A stretch of 64,000 nucleotides of DNA, taken from Micromonospora antibiotica. Lineage in GTDB: Bacteria > Actinomycetota > Actinomycetes > Mycobacteriales > Micromonosporaceae. The translations under genes were made by a program, and so were the position numbers. Where the stretch lies: NCBI RefSeq assembly GCF_017599305.1, contig NZ_JAGFWR010000022.1:1-64000 (forward strand), written 5' to 3'. The notes beneath the pieces were generated by a model. It saw nothing but the letters and a program-made list of their open reading frames with translations, was not told where the DNA came from and searched no databases. Of the stretch, positions 8,291 through 17,603 are shown in pieces; the first letter of the stretch is position 1; each line of letters begins with the position of its first letter.

Positions 8291-9622
8291 TCAGCAGGCG
8301 GCACCGTCGAACGCCAGCAGGTTGCCCTCGGGGATGGCGATCCGCTGGCGACCGCCGGTCAGCAGGGTCGCGGCGCGTCGGGCCTGGAAGCCGCCGTGTT
8401 CGCGACGGGCGGTGGAGTAGCTGCTCACGGTGCGTGCGGCGATGGCCGCCCAGCCGTACCGCTCACCGACCATGGTGCGGGCCCGGCGGGCCACCCGGCG
8501 GGCGAAGACCTCGTCGCCGACGAGCCGGTCGACCGCACCGGCGAGCGCGCCCGGGTCACTGTGCGGGAAGGTCACCCCGGTGACGCCCGGCTCGACGATC
8601 TCGGCCAGCCCGCCGGTGCTCGCCACGGCCAGCGGGGCGCCGGCCGCCGCCGCCTCCAGGGCGATCATGCCGAACGGCTCGTAGAGGCTCGGCACGACCG
8701 TCGCGTCGGTGGCGGCGAGCACCGCCGGGAGCTGTCCGGCGTCGAGGAACCCGGCGAACCGGACGCTGTCGCCGACGTGCAGCCGGCGTACCTGCTCGAC
8801 CAGCTCGTCCTTGTACGGGCCGTCCCCGGCGATCACCACCCGCAGCCCCGGGTGCCGGTCCCGCAGGTGCGGCACGGCGTCCACCAGGTGCTGCACGCCC
8901 TTCTCGTAGACCAGCCGACCGGCGTAGCCGACCAGCGGGCCGTCCCCGGCGAACCGGGCGCGGGCCGAGGCGACCGCCCGGGGCCGGGCCCGCCAGGCCC
9001 GGTCGTCGACCCCGTTGGGCACCACGTCGACCCGCCCCGCCGGGACGTCGAACAGCCGGCTCACCTGGGCGCGCATGTAACCGGAGCAGGCGATCACCCG
9101 GGTCGAGGCGTTGCTGATCCAGTGTTCGACGCCGTGGATGGTGCGGTTGAGTTCCCCGGGCAGCCAGCCCTGGTGCCGGCCGGCCTCGGTGGCGTGGATG
9201 GTGGTGACCAGCGGCAGGTCGAGGTGCTCGGCCAGGGTGACGGCGGTGTGCCCGACCAGCCAGTCGTGGGCGTGGATCACGTCGTAGTCGGCGGAGTCGG
9301 TGGCCCGCAGGGCGGTCCGGGTCAGGGTGTGGTTGAACGCCATCGTCCAGGCCAGCAGGGACCCGGTGGCCAGCGGGAAGGTCACCGGGTCCTCGGGGGC
9401 GCGCAGGACGCGTACGCCGTCGGCGTACTCCTCCAGCGGCGCCCCCTCGGCGTGCCGGGTGACCACGGTGACCTCGTGCCCGGCGGCGGCCAGGGCGGTG
9501 GCCAGCGCGTGTACGTGCCGGCCGAGGCCGCCGACCAGCACCGGCGGGTACTCCCAGGACAGCATCAGCACCCGCTGGTGCCGGGCGGGGTGGATGTCGA
9601 TCACGTCGGCGTCAGGTGACAT
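8291..9622 (-). CDS. GT4-family glycosyltransferase, glycogen synthase-like
   Basis: A 443-residue GT-B enzyme. The N-terminus (VLMLSWEYPPVLVGGLGRHV) carries the glycine loop of actinobacterial glycogen or maltooligosyl transferases. The C-terminal half has the sugar-nucleotide site with GYAGRLVYEKG, VVIAGDGPY and the E-x7-E motif EPFGMIALEA. The start is ATG 9622, eight bases after a GAAGGGGG ribosome site, although the frame stays open far upstream. It lies downstream of the debranching enzyme, on the same strand with a 143-base gap, so both probably serve alpha-glucan turnover. Whether it extends glycogen or builds maltose-1-phosphate cannot be decided here. Confidence 0.8.
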   Translation of the reverse strand: MSPDADVIDIHPARHQRVLMLSWEYPPVLVGGLGRHVHALATALAAAGHEVTVVTRHAEGAPLEEYADGVRVLRAPEDPVTFPLATGSLLAWTMAFNHTLTRTALRATDSADYDVIHAHDWLVGHTAVTLAEHLDLPLVTTIHATEAGRHQGWLPGELNRTIHGVEHWISNASTRVIACSGYMRAQVSRLFDVPAGRVDVVPNGVDDRAWRARPRAVASARARFAGDGPLVGYAGRLVYEKGVQHLVDAVPHLRDRHPGLRVVIAGDGPYKDELVEQVRRLHVGDSVRFAGFLDAGQLPAVLAATDATVVPSLYEPFGMIALEAAAAGAPLAVASTGGLAEIVEPGVTGVTFPHSDPGALAGAVDRLVGDEVFARRVARRARTMVGERYGWAAIAARTVSSYSTARREHGGFQARRAATLLTGGRQRIAIPEGNLLAFDGAAC

Positions 9623-9765
9623 GCGGCCCCCTTCGGGTGGTGTCCTGGGCGCACGCCGGTGGGACACCAGAAGGGTGTCCTCGCTGCGGCCCGGGGTTGG
9701 GGCCCATCCTGCCCACGGGTGGATAACCAGCGGAGACGCCGCCGTTGCCGGTGTGTAACGCCTGC

Positions 9766-11706
9766 CTATCGAACCCGCCTGACCCGCAGCAGCTCGGCCA
9801 CCGACCACGCCTGGAACGGGCAGCCGGTGGCGGCGTGCGGGGCGGTGGCGTCCGCCGTCTCGCTGACCGAGCCCAGGCCGGATTCCCCCAGGTGTCCGAC
9901 CAGCCCGACCAGCAGGTCGTCGGTGGGCAGCCCGGCCTTGCGGTACGCCTCGACGAACGGCCCGACCAGCCACGGCCAGACCGTCCCCTGGTGGTAGGCG
10001 CCGTCCCGCTCCGCCGGCCCGCCCCGGTGCCGGAGCGCGAACTCCGGCGCGTCGGCGGCCAGGCTGCGCGGGCCCAGCGGGGTGAACAGCCCGGCGGCCA
10101 CCCGACGCAGCGCCACCGGGTCCGGCTCCAGCGGGGCGTACGGCAGCGACCAGGCGAGCAGCTGGTTGGGGCGCAGCAGGTCGTCGTCGTGGTGCGCCGC
10201 CCCACCCAGCGGGTACGCCGGGGCGGGCGCGTCCACCACGTCGTGCAGCCAGCCCGCCGGGGTGGGGAACCGCTTGCCGAACGCGTCCCGGGCCCGGTGG
10301 TGCAGCCGCCACAGCTCGGCCGGGTCCTGCCCGGCCAGCTCGGTCAGCTCCGCCAACCCGGCCAGCCCGTTGATCCACAACGCGTTGACCTCGACCGGCT
10401 TGCCGGTACGCGGGGTCACCGGCACCCCGTACACCCGGGCGTCCATCCAGGTCAGCGCGGTGCCCGGGGTGCCGCCCTGGGTGATCAGCCCGTCGGCCGG
10501 GTCGACCGCGATGCCGTACCGGGTGCCGGCCAGGTGCGCCTGCACCACCCCGTGCAGCGCCGGCAGCAGCTCGTCACCCAGGTCGGTGTCGCCGGTGACG
10601 GTGACGTGCCGGCTCACCGCGTGCAGGAACCACAGCGTCGCGTCGACCGTGTTGTACTCCACCCGACCCGTGTCGGCGGTGTTCGCCAGCATCCCCTCCG
10701 ACAGCGTCGCCGCGTACCCCCGCAGCAGCTCCCGCCCCTCGTCGGCCCGCCCGGTGCACAGGAACAACCCCTCGTAGGAGGTCATGGTGTCCCGCGACCA
10801 GGCCCCGAACCACGGGTAGCCGGCGACCACGTCCGGGCCGGTGGCGGTGCGCACCACGAACGCGTCGGCGGCCAGCGCCAGGGTGGCGTCCACCGCGTCG
10901 GCCGGCTTCGCCGCCGTCACCACCGCCCGGTGCCGTTGCCGGGCCGCCGCTACCACCTGCGTCGCCGGCGGTGGCTCCTCGGCCAGGTCACCGGCCCAGG
11001 CCAGCACCGACACGGTGTCCCCGGGGCGGTCCAGCGCTCCGGAGAACCGCCCCGCGCACCACAGGTCCTCGTCGGGGTGCAGCCCCCGGGCGGCCTCCTC
11101 GCGGTGGTGCACGCCCAACCACCACTGCCCCTCGGGCGTCCAGTCCGGGCCGGTCAGCCGGTATGCGCCCTCGACCACCGCGCCGCCGTCGGCCGGCTCC
11201 ACCCGGGGCGTCGGACCGTCGGCCCGCCGCTCGCCGTGCGCGTCGCGCCAGGTGCAGGCGGCCGACAGGTCCAGCCGGACCGGGCCGCCGGCCACCAGCC
11301 GGTGCACCACCGCCACGGCGGGCCGGCCGTGGGTCATGGCCAGTTCCCGCTCGATCACCACGTCGCCGATCCGCCACCGCCAGCGCGGCAGCCCGTCGAC
11401 GAGGTCGAACCGTTCCAGGAACTCGTAGCCGCGCGGGTCGACCACGCCGGAGTTCCACTCGTGCGCGCCGAGCCGCACCCGGGCCCCGGACGGCAGGACC
11501 ACCGCCGGGTCCAGGCTGACCAGTCCCACCCGGCGGGCGGCCGGAGTCTCCCCGGCGACCACCAGCAGACCGTGGTAGCGGCGGGTCCGCAACCCGCTCA
11601 CCGTGCCCATGGCGTACCCGCCGAGACCGTCGGTGACCAGCCATTCCCGGGTCGCCCCGGCGGCCAGTTCACCGCAGACCCCCGGCCCGAAACCGAACTC
11701 GATCAA
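9766..11706 (-). CDS. Glycogen debranching enzyme (amylo-alpha-1,6-glucosidase type)
   Basis: A 646-residue protein with the N-terminal domain of bacterial/archaeal debranching enzymes (TDGLGGYAMGTVSG, RRYHGLLV) and a C-terminal (alpha/alpha)6 barrel (GYPWFGAWSRDTM, NTVDATLWFLH, QGTVWPWLVGPF). It would hydrolyse alpha-1,6 branch points of glycogen in the cytoplasm. The start is a TTG at 11706, preceded by AGGAGGA at ideal spacing; no ATG or GTG fits. Only 45 bases separate it from the divergent glucosidase gene, so both promoters share that gap. The glycosyltransferase follows on the same strand. Confidence 0.85.
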   Translation of the reverse strand: MIEFGFGPGVCGELAAGATREWLVTDGLGGYAMGTVSGLRTRRYHGLLVVAGETPAARRVGLVSLDPAVVLPSGARVRLGAHEWNSGVVDPRGYEFLERFDLVDGLPRWRWRIGDVVIERELAMTHGRPAVAVVHRLVAGGPVRLDLSAACTWRDAHGERRADGPTPRVEPADGGAVVEGAYRLTGPDWTPEGQWWLGVHHREEAARGLHPDEDLWCAGRFSGALDRPGDTVSVLAWAGDLAEEPPPATQVVAAARQRHRAVVTAAKPADAVDATLALAADAFVVRTATGPDVVAGYPWFGAWSRDTMTSYEGLFLCTGRADEGRELLRGYAATLSEGMLANTADTGRVEYNTVDATLWFLHAVSRHVTVTGDTDLGDELLPALHGVVQAHLAGTRYGIAVDPADGLITQGGTPGTALTWMDARVYGVPVTPRTGKPVEVNALWINGLAGLAELTELAGQDPAELWRLHHRARDAFGKRFPTPAGWLHDVVDAPAPAYPLGGAAHHDDDLLRPNQLLAWSLPYAPLEPDPVALRRVAAGLFTPLGPRSLAADAPEFALRHRGGPAERDGAYHQGTVWPWLVGPFVEAYRKAGLPTDDLLVGLVGHLGESGLGSVSETADATAPHAATGCPFQAWSVAELLRVRRVR

Positions 11707-11751
11707 CTTCTTTCCTCCTGTGGCGGCGAGGTGTAACACGCCACGACGACA

Positions 11752-14490
11752 ATGGCCGCTGTGGTCAAGTACCCCGGCGGCGTCGAAAATGTGCAGGTGC
11801 TCACCGACAGATCGCCCTCCGACGCCCCGTCCCCCGACGCCGAGCGGCTCCGGCTCGCCCAGGCTGACGCCGGGGAGCAGGACTGGCGAGCATGGGGTCC
11901 CTATCTGTCCGAGCGGGCGTGGGGGACGGTACGGGAGGACTACAGCGAACACGGCACGGCGTGGGACTACTTCCCCCACGACCACGCGCGGTCCAGAGCC
12001 TACCGGTGGAACGAGGACGGCATGGCGGGCGTCTGCGACGACCGGCAGACGTTCTGCTTCGCGCTGGCGCTGTGGAACGGCGTCGACCCGATCCTCAAGG
12101 AGCGGATGTTCGGCCTCGGCGGCGACGGCGGCAACCACGGCGAGGACGCCAAGGAATACTGGTGGTACCTCGACAGCACCCCCACCCACTCGTGGATGCG
12201 CTGGCGCTATCACTACCCGCAGGCCGCCTTCCCGTACGACGAGCTGGTCGCCGTGAACGCCCTGCGCGGCCGGGACGAGAACGAGTACGAGCTGGTCGAC
12301 ACCGGCATCTTCGACGACGACAGGTACTGGGCGGTCACCGTCGACTACGCCAAGGCGTCCCCGACGGACATGTGCATCCTGGTCACCGTCGCCAACCGGG
12401 CCGACGAGGCGGCCACCCTGCACGTGCTGCCCACGCTGTGGTTCCGCAACACCTGGGCCTGGGGTCCGCCCGGCGCGGACCGGGTGCCCCGGCTGACCGG
12501 CGAGGGTGGCCGGCTGGTCGGCGAGCACTGGGTGCTGGGGCAGATCCTGCTGGAGGGCGACGGCGAGCCGGTTCCGCTGCTCTGCGACAACGACACCAAC
12601 GCCGAGCGGCTGTGGGGGCTGGCCGGTCGCTCGCCGTACCCGAAGGACGGGATCAACGACCACGTGGTGGCCGGCGCGGCCACCGTCAACCCGGACCGGG
12701 AGGGCACCAAGGGTGCCCTGCACTACGTGCTGGAGGTGCCGGCCGGCGGGCAGCGGCAGATCCGGTTGCGGCTGACCCGGACCGCCCCGCCGCCCGGGGC
12801 CGTCGCACCGGCCCCGGCGGAGCTGGGCGCGGGCTTCGACGCGGTGGTGTGGGCCCGGCGGGCCGAGGCGAACCGCTTCTTCGCCGGGGTGATCCCGGCG
12901 GCGGCCAGCGCCGACGAGGCCCTCGTCGCCCGGCAGGCCATCGCCGGGCTGATGTGGGGCAAGCAGTTCTACCACTTCGACGTCAAACGGTGGCTGGAGG
13001 GCGACCCGGGCTCGACGCCGCCGGCCGGCCGCCGGCACGGGCGCAACAGCGCCTGGTGGCACATGACCAGCTTCGACGTGATCTCCATGCCGGACCCGTG
13101 GGAATATCCCTGGTACGCCGCCTGGGACCTGGCCTTCCACTGCGTCACCATCGCCCGGGTCGACCCGGGCTTCGCCAAGGCGCAGGTGCTGCTCCTGCTC
13201 CGCGAGTGGTACCTGCACCCCAACGGCCAGATCCCGGCGTACGAGTGGGCGTTCGGCGACGTGAACCCGCCGGTGCACGCCTGGGCGGCGCTGAAGGTGT
13301 TCGAGATCGACGGCGGGCGCGACCACGAGTTCCTCGCCCGGGTGATGCACAAGCTGCTGCTCAACTTCACCTGGTGGGTCAACCGCAAGGACACCGGCGG
13401 CAACAACCTGTTCGAGGGCGGTTTCCTCGGGTTGGACAACGTCGGCCCGTTCGACCGCTCGGCGGCGCTGCCGGTCGCCGGGGTCCTCGAACAGTCCGAC
13501 GGCACCGGCTGGATGGCGATGTACGCCCTCAACCTGCTGGACATGGCGATCGTGCTGGCCGAGCACGACCGGGCGTACGTGGACACCGCGACGAAGTTCT
13601 TCGAACACTTCGCGTACATCGCCGCCGCCGGTTACTCGCAGGGGCTGTGGGACGCCGAGGACGCGTTCTTCTACGACGTGCTGCGCCTCGCCGACGGCAG
13701 TCAGGTGCCGCTGAAGGTCCGCTCGGTGGTGGGGTTGCTGCCGTTGGCGGCCACCACCCGGCTCAGCGCCCGTACCCTGCAACGCCTGCCCGAGCTGGGG
13801 GCCCGGCTGCGCTGGTTCCTCACCCAACGGCCCGAGTACGCCGACGTGATCGGGGCCCGTCGGCTCGGCCCGGACGGGCGTCAGCAGCGGCTGCTGTCCA
13901 TGGTCGGTCCGGAGCAGGTGGTCCGGCTGCTGGCCCGGATGCTCGACCCCGACGAGTTCCTCTCCGACTACGGTCTGCGTACGCTGAGCCGGGCCCACCT
14001 GGACAAGCCGTTCGCGGTCGACCTGGGCGGGCAGGAGTTCTGCGTCGGCTACGAGCCGGCCGAGTCGACGAGCGGGTTGTTCGGCGGCAACTCCAACTGG
14101 CGCGGCCCGATCTGGATGCCGACGAACTTCCTGCTGATCAGCGCGTTGCGTGACTACGCGGCGTTCTTCGGCGACGACCTGCAGGTGGAGTACCCGACCC
14201 GGTCGGGGCGCAAGTGCACCCTGGACGAGATCGCCGACGACCTGTCCGTCCGGTTGATCTCACTGTTCACCCGGGACGACTGGGGCCGCCGGCCGATCTA
14301 CGGGGCGTGTCAGTTGTTCCAGACCCATCCCGACTGGCGGGACCTGATCGCCTTCCCCGAGTATTTCCACGGCGACAACGGCGCGGGGCTCGGGGCCTGG
14401 CACCAGACCGGGTGGACGGCGCTGGTGGCCGACCTGATCCTGACCCTGCGCCGGGACAACCCGGATGTGCCGGGCGGGCCGGGCCGCTAG
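11752..14490 (+). CDS. GH63/MGH1-type glucosidase
   Basis: A 912-residue cytoplasmic protein (no signal peptide) of the MGH1-like glycoside hydrolase group related to GH63. It is Trp- and Asp-rich with the family stretches WGTVREDYS, DYFPHDHARSRAYRW, WDLAFHCV and, near the C-terminus, NSNWRGPIWMP. Relatives are annotated as glucosidase or glucosylglycerate/mannosylglycerate hydrolase; the exact substrate cannot be read from sequence. Divergent transcription from the debranching enzyme with a 45-base gap suggests a shared role in glucan or compatible-solute breakdown. ATG 11752 is used; GTG 11761 is also possible. Confidence 0.8.
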   Translation: MAAVVKYPGGVENVQVLTDRSPSDAPSPDAERLRLAQADAGEQDWRAWGPYLSERAWGTVREDYSEHGTAWDYFPHDHARSRAYRWNEDGMAGVCDDRQTFCFALALWNGVDPILKERMFGLGGDGGNHGEDAKEYWWYLDSTPTHSWMRWRYHYPQAAFPYDELVAVNALRGRDENEYELVDTGIFDDDRYWAVTVDYAKASPTDMCILVTVANRADEAATLHVLPTLWFRNTWAWGPPGADRVPRLTGEGGRLVGEHWVLGQILLEGDGEPVPLLCDNDTNAERLWGLAGRSPYPKDGINDHVVAGAATVNPDREGTKGALHYVLEVPAGGQRQIRLRLTRTAPPPGAVAPAPAELGAGFDAVVWARRAEANRFFAGVIPAAASADEALVARQAIAGLMWGKQFYHFDVKRWLEGDPGSTPPAGRRHGRNSAWWHMTSFDVISMPDPWEYPWYAAWDLAFHCVTIARVDPGFAKAQVLLLLREWYLHPNGQIPAYEWAFGDVNPPVHAWAALKVFEIDGGRDHEFLARVMHKLLLNFTWWVNRKDTGGNNLFEGGFLGLDNVGPFDRSAALPVAGVLEQSDGTGWMAMYALNLLDMAIVLAEHDRAYVDTATKFFEHFAYIAAAGYSQGLWDAEDAFFYDVLRLADGSQVPLKVRSVVGLLPLAATTRLSARTLQRLPELGARLRWFLTQRPEYADVIGARRLGPDGRQQRLLSMVGPEQVVRLLARMLDPDEFLSDYGLRTLSRAHLDKPFAVDLGGQEFCVGYEPAESTSGLFGGNSNWRGPIWMPTNFLLISALRDYAAFFGDDLQVEYPTRSGRKCTLDEIADDLSVRLISLFTRDDWGRRPIYGACQLFQTHPDWRDLIAFPEYFHGDNGAGLGAWHQTGWTALVADLILTLRRDNPDVPGGPGR

Positions 14491-14545
14491 CGTGTCCGTC
14501 GGCCGTCGCCGTCCGGGCGGGGCGATCCTTTCGGGAGGGGACCGG

Positions 14546-15265
14546 ATGAGTGCGGGTGGGACCGGAGCGGCCCCGGGTGCGGGCGCGACGACGCTGATCT
14601 TCGACGCCGACGACACGCTGTGGGAGAACAACGTCCTGTTCGAGCGGGTGATCGACGACTTCCTGGACTGGCTCGACCATCCGAGCCTCGACCGGGCCCA
14701 GATCCGTACCGTGCTCGACGACATCGAGCGGGCCAACGCGGTGGCCCACGGCTACGGCAGCAAGGTCTTCCTGCGCAGCCTCGGCGAGTGCCTGGAGCGG
14801 CTGCGGGAACGGCCGGCCACCGACCGGGAACGTGCGGACATCGACGGGTTGGCCACCGCGCTGGTCAACCACCAGGTCGAGTTGATGCCCGGGGTAGCCG
14901 ACACCCTCGACGCCCTGGCCACCCGCTACGACCTGCTGCTGCTGACCAAGGGGGACCGGGAGGAGCAGCAACGCAAGCTGGACGCGTGCGGCCTGCTGCA
15001 CCACTTCACCGCAGCGCACGTCGTGGCCGAGAAGGACGCCGGCACCTACCGGTGGCTGGCCCGGGAACACGGCTTCGCGCCGGCCGACGCGTGGATGATC
15101 GGCAACTCCCCGAAGTCGGACATCCTGCCGGCGCGGGCGGCCGGGATGCGGGCGGTGTTCATCCCCAACGAGAACACCTGGGTGCTGGAGAACGACGACC
15201 TCGACCCGGCCGACACCGGGGTGATCCGGCTGGCCGCCTTCCCGGATCTGCTCGCCCACTTCTGA
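14546..15265 (+). CDS. HAD-family hydrolase
   Basis: A 239-residue haloacid dehalogenase-type phosphatase. Motif I is FDADDTLW, where the first Asp is the nucleophile and the second the acid/base. Motif II is LLTKGD, and motif III/IV is the GNSPKSD stretch after a conserved Lys. A helical cap lies between motifs I and II. ATG 14546 follows GGGAGGGG; the reading frame is open further upstream but overlaps the preceding gene. The gene starts 55 bases after the glucosidase on the same strand and may be cotranscribed. Substrate unknown. Confidence 0.85.
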   Translation: MSAGGTGAAPGAGATTLIFDADDTLWENNVLFERVIDDFLDWLDHPSLDRAQIRTVLDDIERANAVAHGYGSKVFLRSLGECLERLRERPATDRERADIDGLATALVNHQVELMPGVADTLDALATRYDLLLLTKGDREEQQRKLDACGLLHHFTAAHVVAEKDAGTYRWLAREHGFAPADAWMIGNSPKSDILPARAAGMRAVFIPNENTWVLENDDLDPADTGVIRLAAFPDLLAHF

Positions 15266-15561
15266 GCGCCAACAGCGTCGACCCGGCCGACCGTGTCACG
15301 CCGGGATGCCGCAATTCCGTCCCGGCGGGAATCACCCCCGCAGCCCCCACCTACCTGCTTGCCCGGCCCGGCGACGGGTGCCTAACCTGGGCCCGCGTCC
15401 GGCGCCATTCGGGGTGGCCGGGACGCGCCGAAGTCCGACGCCCGGGGCACCGTGGAGCTGAGTGCAGGCGGCCTGGCCCGAGTGTCGGGCCCGACGTGGG
15501 CGGCCTGCCCCGCCCGTCGTGCTCGCACCGGCGACCACCGCTGCCGGGCCGGACGGCTGGC

Positions 15562-15597
15562 GGTCAGGGCCGGGGAGTTGCGGACCCGGCCCTGACC
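15562..15597. promoter_or_regulatory. 13-bp perfect inverted repeat upstream of the L,D-transpeptidase
   Basis: Perfect arms (GGTCAGGGCCGGG at 15562-15574 and its complement at 15585-15597) flank a 10-nt loop, 65 bases before the transpeptidase start. It may be a terminator for the HAD gene, an mRNA leader hairpin, or an operator. The rest of the 397-base gap (15266-15662) shows no recognisable gene or riboswitch. Confidence 0.55.
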
Positions 15598-15662
15598 CAA
15601 CCGGACCAGCGCCCGGCGATCCTCGGGACACCGGGTGTCGTTCGTGGTGCGATCATCTCGGG

Positions 15663-16352
15663 ATGGAAACCACACCCGGCTCGGCACCGGCGACGGGTCG
15701 CGGGCGGCCGCTCCCGCCACCGAACCGGGCCTCCCGGCTGACCACCCTGCCCGCCGGGACCCGCCAGGTCGTCATCGTCACCGGCAGCAGCTACTCCACC
15801 ACGTACGCCACGGTGGAGACGTTCCACCAGGCGGGCGGGCGCTGGGTGGCGGTCTCGGCCCCGTTGGCCGCCCGGCTGGGCGCGAAGGGGTTCAGCGACA
15901 ACCACACCGAGGGGGTGGCGACCACCCCGACCGGGGTCTACTCCTTCGGCCCCACCATGTACGGCATCGCCGCCAACCCGGGCGTGCGCTTCCCCTACCA
16001 CCGGGTGGTCACCGACGACTGGTGGAACGAGAACCCGAACTCGGCGGCCTACAACACGTTCCAGCACAGCAGCACGAACCCCGGCGGATACAGCGAGGCG
16101 TTGTGGCGGGAGGTGCCGGCGTACACCCACTTCGCGGTGATCACCTACAACATGCCGCCGACCGTGCCCAAGCCCGTGCCCGACGCCGGCAGCGGCATTT
16201 TTCTGCACGAGTTCAGCAAGGCCGGCGGCGGCCCGACCGCCGGGTGCGTCAGCATGTCGCACGCCGACCTGGTGACCGTGCTGCGCTGGCTGGACCCGAA
16301 GCACGCCCCGCGCATCGTGATCTGCCCGGCCCAGAACCTCGGCCGCTACTGA
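15663..16352 (+). CDS. L,D-transpeptidase (YkuD fold)
   Basis: A 229-residue protein with the YkuD catalytic signature: H182 in IFLHEFSK, then Gly-rich residues and C195 in AGCVSM. This matches the HxxxxxxxxxxxGCxxM arrangement of L,D-transpeptidases that crosslink peptidoglycan or load proteins on it. The upstream half (VIVTGSSYSTTYATVE) is beta-rich. No convincing signal peptide is seen from ATG 15663 or from the open frame upstream, which is odd for a periplasmic enzyme; a missed start or non-classical export is possible. The next gene is convergent. Confidence 0.75.
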   Translation: METTPGSAPATGRGRPLPPPNRASRLTTLPAGTRQVVIVTGSSYSTTYATVETFHQAGGRWVAVSAPLAARLGAKGFSDNHTEGVATTPTGVYSFGPTMYGIAANPGVRFPYHRVVTDDWWNENPNSAAYNTFQHSSTNPGGYSEALWREVPAYTHFAVITYNMPPTVPKPVPDAGSGIFLHEFSKAGGGPTAGCVSMSHADLVTVLRWLDPKHAPRIVICPAQNLGRY

Positions 16353-16366
16353 TCCCCGTCCGGTGA

Positions 16367-16450
16367 GGCTCGGCCGGTGTCGGGCCCTGGCTGGTGGGCT
16401 CGGCCGGTGTCGGTCCTGGCTGGTGGGCTCGGCCGGTGTCGGGTCCTGGC
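16367..16450. repeat. Three 29-30 bp direct repeats
   Basis: The unit GGCTCGGCCGGTGTCGG plus CCTGGCTGGTG repeats at 16367, 16397 and 16426, the last incomplete. It fills the gap between the convergent L,D-transpeptidase and small hypothetical gene. No coding role is seen. Confidence 0.75.
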
Positions 16451-16530
16451 CGTTGGAGGGCATGGTCGGGGTGCGCCCTGGCCGGTGCAGGGCCTTGGTC
16501 GGGGTTGAGCTGGCACGCGGTGCGCCGGGG

Positions 16531-16806
16531 TCAGGCGATCTCGTCCCGGACGATCGCCACCGCCACCCGGCAGAACTCGTCCATGTCGGGCCGGAAACCG
16601 GCGGCGATGTCCGGGTGCAGCCCGGACCGGGTCTCGTCGAGCAGCTGCTGGCAGACCTGCTCGACCGGCTCGCCCGCGTAGCCGGCCCGGACCCGGTCGG
16701 TGGCCGCCTGGAGGGCCGAGGTCAGCTGATCCTCCAGTGGGCCGCGCAGCTTCTGCTGCACCGGATCGAGCCCTCTCGGGTCGAGGGTGACATGTGGCTC
16801 CGACAT
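16531..16806 (-). CDS. Small conserved hypothetical protein
   Basis: A 91-residue, mostly helical protein, acidic, with no membrane segment or signal peptide and no motif I recognise. ATG 16806 follows a GGGAGCG ribosome site. It lies 47 bases after the RusA-like gene on the same strand and is probably in its operon. Codon use is normal for the region, supporting a real gene. Confidence 0.6.
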   Translation of the reverse strand: MSEPHVTLDPRGLDPVQQKLRGPLEDQLTSALQAATDRVRAGYAGEPVEQVCQQLLDETRSGLHPDIAAGFRPDMDEFCRVAVAIVRDEIA

Positions 16807-16853
16807 CGGCGCTCCCTTCGTCGGCGTCCGCGGTACCCCACCGCGGACGTCGG

Positions 16854-17288
16854 TCAAACCACGGCTGACGCGTCGGCCACCCGGACCTGGTACGAGAAGT
16901 CCTCCGCCGGTTCCTCCCGGTACGACAGCCGGCGGATCTGCCGGTCGTCGACGTAGAGGGCGACGTCGACCAGGACCCCGAGATGGGCCAGCCCGATGTT
17001 GGCCACCCGCTTCTTGTCCTGGAGCACCGCGCACACCCCGCCCAGCAGGGTGCTGGCGTCGGAGGTGCGGTGCCCGGGTGGGCACCGCAGGATCAGGTCG
17101 ACCTCGATCGGCCCGGCCAACGGCGTCCAGCCGGTCTGCTGGGCCGCGGCGCAGGCCGCCTCGAGCAGGGCGCGGACCCTCGTCGCCTGCCGATGGCCGG
17201 CAGCGAAGATGGACAGCGCCTCGGTTTTCACCGGTGGCAGGCCGCTCACCTCGAACGTCAGGGCGAGAGCGCGGGTGTCCTGCACCAC
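16854..17288 (-). CDS. RusA-like small protein (possible Holliday-junction resolvase fold)
   Basis: A 144-residue protein whose layout recalls RusA resolvases: SGLPPVKTEAL near the N-terminus, HRQATRVRALLEAA, then TSDASTLLGGVCAVLQ where RusA has DxDN..K..LDAL, and YVDDRQIRRL where RusA has the DDxxI motif. The first Asp cluster is weaker than in true RusA, so activity is uncertain. GTG 17288 is preceded by GAGGAGG at good spacing. There is no prophage context nearby. The fold assignment is an inference from motif order. Confidence 0.45.
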   Translation of the reverse strand: MVQDTRALALTFEVSGLPPVKTEALSIFAAGHRQATRVRALLEAACAAAQQTGWTPLAGPIEVDLILRCPPGHRTSDASTLLGGVCAVLQDKKRVANIGLAHLGVLVDVALYVDDRQIRRLSYREEPAEDFSYQVRVADASAVV

Positions 17289-17603
17289 GGGGCACCTCCT
17301 CGTTGAGGACGATCCTGCCCGGGCCGGGGGCGCGCAGTGGGAGTTCGCGGGAGAACCCACCGAACGGGCAGGCTGATGTCGGCCGGAGGCGTATCGACTA
17401 CGACGGCGACGCGCTGGCTTGGTGGAGTGAGTGCATCAACGCTAGTGCACCCGGCACGCCCGGGACAGCCCACCGCGCCCGCCATCCGGACAGTCGTCGA
17501 CAAGCCGACGCGCGATGCCGGTCGGGGCGGGCGACCAGGAGCGGGGCGAGCCGGGGCCGACCAGGCTCCCGGTGGTGCGGGGGAGCCCGGTCGGCCGGCC
17601 GGG
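17289..17603. other. Intergenic region without recognisable gene
   Basis: These 315 bases lie between the RusA-like gene start and the DUF397 gene end, both on the - strand. They must contain the promoter for the RusA-like gene. A short GTGCA...TGCAC dyad near 17434-17453 is the only structure I see, and it is too short to call an operator. Confidence 0.5.

Noticed and set aside
9623..10378. Upstream extension of the glycosyltransferase frame
   Set aside because: It would overlap the debranching enzyme; ATG 9622 has a good ribosome site and the conserved N-terminus follows.
11707..13998. Upstream extension of the debranching-enzyme frame to 13998
   Set aside because: The extra 760 residues are antisense to the GH63-type gene; the TTG with AGGAGG at 11706 is the natural start.
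15266..15662. c-di-AMP (ydaO) riboswitch before the L,D-transpeptidase
   Set aside because: Cell-wall genes of actinomycetes often have one, but I could not find the conserved motifs; only a 13-bp inverted repeat is present.
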